NCBI GenBank assembly: GCA_012516015.1
Contig: JAAYXG010000391.1
Coordinates: forward strand, 1 to 8,317
Direction of reading: 5' to 3'
DNA length: 8,317 bases
From: Lysobacteraceae bacterium
GTDB lineage: Bacteria > Pseudomonadota > Gammaproteobacteria > Steroidobacterales > Steroidobacteraceae
Shown here: piece after piece, positions 7,301 through 8,317 of the stretch
Layout: each line of letters starts with the position of its first letter
Numbering within the stretch: the first letter of the stretch is position 1
The notes under the pieces: model-generated
The model's input: only the letters and a program-made list of their open reading frames with translations
Databases searched by the model: none
What the model was told of the DNA's origin: nothing
Position numbers and translations under genes: made by a program

Positions 7301-7451
7301 CGGCGTGCAACCGTTCGGTGGATCGGGGCTCTCGGGCACCGGGCCGAAGGCGGGCGGTCCCTACTATCTGCATCGATTCGCGACCGAGCAGACGGTCACG
7401 ATCAATACGGCGGCCGTGGGCGGCAACGCGAGCTTGCTCGCACTCGAATAG
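4317..7451 (+). CDS. putA: Short-form bifunctional PutA (proline dehydrogenase / P5C dehydrogenase)
   Basis: This 1044-residue enzyme oxidises proline to glutamate: an FAD proline dehydrogenase makes P5C, and an NAD aldehyde dehydrogenase finishes the reaction. The proline dehydrogenase part (about 90-490) has MGHQFVMGRTIEEAL from 172, SVKLSALFPRYE with K247, RLVKGAYWDTEIKRAQ from 349, EFQRLHGMGEELYEQIV, and YLVRRLLENGANTSF with the substrate-binding pair R468/R469. The dehydrogenase part (about 530-1030) has SPWNFP (N699), FTGSTETA, AETGGQ (general base E800) and GQRCSALR (nucleophile C834). It ends in the usual VGGNASLLALE. The E. coli-type ribbon-helix-helix DNA-binding domain and the extra C-terminal domain are absent, as in the roughly 1000-residue Bradyrhizobium type, so it should not repress its own gene. 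The GTG at 4317 overlaps the barrel gene's stop by four bases. An ATG at 4335 would shorten the protein by six residues; neither start has a strong Shine-Dalgarno. Confidence 0.96.
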   Translation: MSPSCRMTVAEAINRNYLADEEQVVRALIDIARFTPTESARITARAREFVERVREGASNRHGLDAFLRQYDLSSQEGVILMCLAEALLRIPDDATADKLIADKIAAGDWAAHLDDAESLFVNASTWGLMLTGRIVRPSDADMRDPRGILARIAGRIGEPVLRAAFRQAMRIMGHQFVMGRTIEEALERSCEPEHRRYRHSFDMLGEAALTKQDAERYFDAYRTAIDRIAAASTRTQSVHDASSVSVKLSALFPRYEFTQRERVLAELAPRLHDLAVFACDRDVALTVDAEEAERLELSLELIAHVARSPVLAGWDGLGLAVQAYQKRALDVLRWLRELAHESRRRLNVRLVKGAYWDTEIKRAQERGYAGYPVFTRKASTDVSYLACVRELLAARDLLYPQFATHNAHTVAAVLELARSAGRAFEFQRLHGMGEELYEQIVGEDKLGVPCRIYAPVGSHEDLLPYLVRRLLENGANTSFVNRIVDEDASIEDIVRDPIAEIDALERKAHPRIPVPRDLYGAERANSKGINLADPLEWHPLRAQMERHFHERWQGASIIAGEKARGRADAVRNPANRDETIGEVRAAAIEDVDRAFAVANRVHADWDATPASERARILERAADLYENHMPELLAYCVREAGRTIVDSVSEVREAIDFLRYYASRARAEFDQGLRLPGPTGESNELWLRGRGTFVCISPWNFPLAIFTGQIAAALAAGNCAIAKPAEQTPLVAVRAVELLHDAGVPGEVLQLLLGDGGTIGARAVADPRVAGVAFTGSTETARIINRSLAERQGPIAVLIAETGGQNAMIVDSSALPEQVVMDVVQSGFNSAGQRCSALRALFVQEEIADRVAALLSGYMDELKIGDPRDLATDVGPVIDEPSRDALLAHVEKITRTARWHHACRLGPEHRAGVFFAPVVVEIESLSQLEGEVFGPIVHLVRYSANRLDAVIDAVNATGYGLTLGIHSRVDGTARYIASRVRAGNVYVNRNMIGAVVGVQPFGGSGLSGTGPKAGGPYYLHRFATEQTVTINTAAVGGNASLLALE

Positions 7452-7478
7452 GTTCGGATCCGGGAGCACCACAAGGAA

Positions 7479-7542
7479 GTCGACAGTTGTCAGTTGACGG
7501 TTGACAGCCAGAGGGTGTCTTTTCTTTCCGTCAACCGTCAAC
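7479..7542. repeat. Heptamer-built inverted repeat C, possible two-way terminator
   Basis: On the plus strand, four units in one 7-bp register run from 7479 to 7506: GTCGACA, GTTGTCA, GTTGACG, GTTGACA. The right arm holds two CGTCAAC units (7529-7542), that is GTTGACG on the minus strand. GTTGACGGTTGAC (7493-7505) and GTCAACCGTCAAC (7530-7542) form a perfect 13-bp inverted repeat around a 24-base loop containing a pyrimidine run (TCTTTTCTTTCC). It lies between the convergent ends of putA and sixA, where a bidirectional terminator is expected. No T-run follows the stem on either side, so a termination role is inferred from position only. Confidence 0.85.
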
Positions 7543-7587
7543 CCGCAAAGTAAGCGTCATTGAGTTACGACTCTTCTGATCCGCGCG

Positions 7588-8076
7588 CTAAATCGAGCGG
7601 CCGGGATATTCCAAGTCGGCGTCCGTGCCGGTGCGCCAGTCGAGATCTTTCCAGTTCCTGATATCGAACCGCAGGGTGTAGGCGGAGCACGTCGGCATGT
7701 TGTCGAGTGTGCGCTCCGCGGAGAGGGCATCGCCGAACTCGGTGATGCCGGGATTGTGGCCGACGATCATCAAATGTTCGGTCTCACCGCCGCGCTCGCG
7801 CACGACCTCGAGCATCGCTTTGGGTGTGGCGAGATAGAGGCGTTCGTCCGTGATGAGGTTCGATGTGCCGAAGGCGCGTGCGAACACCTTTGCCGTGTCG
7901 AACGCACGCACGGCGGGGCTGCTTACGATCAACGTCGGGACGAGCTCGCGTTCGCGCAAGCGACGCGAGACTTCCGCTGCGTCGTGTCGACCCTTCGGGT
8001 CGAGCGCGCGATGCCAATCTTCTTGATCGGCGCCGCCGGGCTCTGCCTTTGCGTGGCGAAGCAGCGTCAGGAGCAT
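7588..8076 (-). CDS. sixA: SixA phosphohistidine phosphatase
   Basis: A 162-residue cytoplasmic protein of the histidine phosphatase (phosphoglycerate mutase-like) superfamily, the same size as E. coli SixA (161). SixA removes phosphate from histidine on partner proteins: HPt domains such as that of ArcB, and NPr of the nitrogen phosphotransferase system. Catalytic features are the N-terminal LLRHAKAE with R7 and H8 (the phosphohistidine), SSPAVRAFDTA with R57, and VGHNPGI with H107. The ATG at 8076 was chosen because it puts the RHA motif at residue 7 and has a Shine-Dalgarno (GAGGA, six bases away). The open frame extends upstream, but that part overlaps the Rieske gene in another frame. 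The start is only two bases after the Rieske stop codon (TAG-CG-ATG), which implies co-transcription and probably translational coupling. Partner proteins are not in the window. Confidence 0.92.
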   Translation of the reverse strand: MLLTLLRHAKAEPGGADQEDWHRALDPKGRHDAAEVSRRLRERELVPTLIVSSPAVRAFDTAKVFARAFGTSNLITDERLYLATPKAMLEVVRERGGETEHLMIVGHNPGITEFGDALSAERTLDNMPTCSAYTLRFDIRNWKDLDWRTGTDADLEYPGRSI

Positions 8077-8078
8077 CG

Positions 8079-8317
8079 CTAGTCCTCGGACAGCACTTCC
8101 ACGATGCCGTCTACCACTCTCGTTTGATAGGTTCGAACCGGCTCGTACGCAGGCGGCGTCAATGCCGCGCCGGTACGCAGACAAAATCGCGCGCCGTGCC
8201 GCGGACAGATCACGACGTCGCCTTCGACAGCGCCGCCCGCCAGCTCCCCGCCATCGTGAGTGCAGAGATCGTCGATGGCATAGAAGTTCCCGTCGACATT
8301 GAAGACCGCTACGAGCG
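8079..8317 (-). CDS. Rieske 2Fe-2S ferredoxin, N-terminus beyond window
   Basis: The last 78 residues of a small Rieske-type ferredoxin. The cluster-binding motif is intact: CTHDGG supplies the first Cys and His and CPRHGARFCLRTG the second pair, in a C-X-H-X16-C-X2-H arrangement. The ending is typical of the one-domain ferredoxins related to NirD and the ferredoxin parts of aromatic-ring dioxygenases: PPAYEPVRTYQTRVVDGIVE, then a short acidic tail ending SED. About 20-30 residues should be missing to the right. It donates electrons to an unidentified partner. Such stand-alone Rieske genes occur near SUF iron-sulfur assembly genes in some proteobacteria, but nothing visible here tests that. 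It is directly upstream of sixA on the same strand. Confidence 0.88.
   Translation of the reverse strand, partial: LVAVFNVDGNFYAIDDLCTHDGGELAGGAVEGDVVICPRHGARFCLRTGAALTPPAYEPVRTYQTRVVDGIVEVLSED

Noticed and set aside
8129..8142. GGTTCGAACC resembling a tRNA T-arm
   Set aside because: It lies inside the Rieske coding sequence and no acceptor stem, anticodon arm or D-arm can be placed around it.

Overview
The window is chromosomal DNA of high G+C content, densely packed with housekeeping-type genes. The gene set is an XdhC-family protein, a YcbX/mARC-like MOSC protein, the chaperedoxin CnoX, a DUF481 outer-membrane barrel, a short PutA, SixA and a Rieske ferredoxin. Together with the outer-membrane protein and clean Shine-Dalgarno signals, it points to a Gram-negative proteobacterium, most likely a gammaproteobacterium. 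Steroidobacter- or Xanthomonas-like lineages are my guess, not something the sequence proves. I see no integrase, transposase gene, phage gene, CRISPR array, rRNA or tRNA.

Layout. A 5'-complete xdhC-like gene runs off the left edge on the minus strand (1-542). Divergent from it is a small exported protein of unknown function (668-1108, +). A 301-bp gap (1109-1409) holds two short palindromes, a large inverted repeat and a possible CRP-type operator. It is followed by a 53-residue acidic protein (1410-1571, +). Convergent with that are the MOSC protein (1593-2408, -) and, upstream of it on the same strand, CnoX (2538-3404, -), separated by a second inverted repeat. A divergent intergenic region (3405-3579) leads into a DUF481 outer-membrane protein (3580-4320, +). 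Its stop codon overlaps the probable GTG start of a bifunctional short-form PutA (4317-7451, +). A third inverted repeat lies in the convergent gap before sixA (7588-8076, -). SixA follows two bases after the end of a Rieske ferredoxin gene (8079-8317, -) that enters from the right edge.

How the genes relate. Three pairs look like transcription units: the barrel with PutA (proline uptake side unknown, proline to glutamate oxidation certain), CnoX with the MOSC protein, and Rieske with SixA. The small acidic protein stands alone and has the best candidate regulatory site.

The least ordinary signal is in the gaps. Three intergenic regions each carry head-to-head arrays of a 7-bp unit: the same heptamer is tandemly repeated on the plus strand in one arm and on the minus strand in the other, around a 24-80 nt spacer. 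The heptamer sequence differs at each site (GGCTGGA, TTCGTGA/CTCGTGA, GTTGACG), but the architecture and period are the same. This is the only candidate here for an undescribed element. I find no new multi-gene system in the window.
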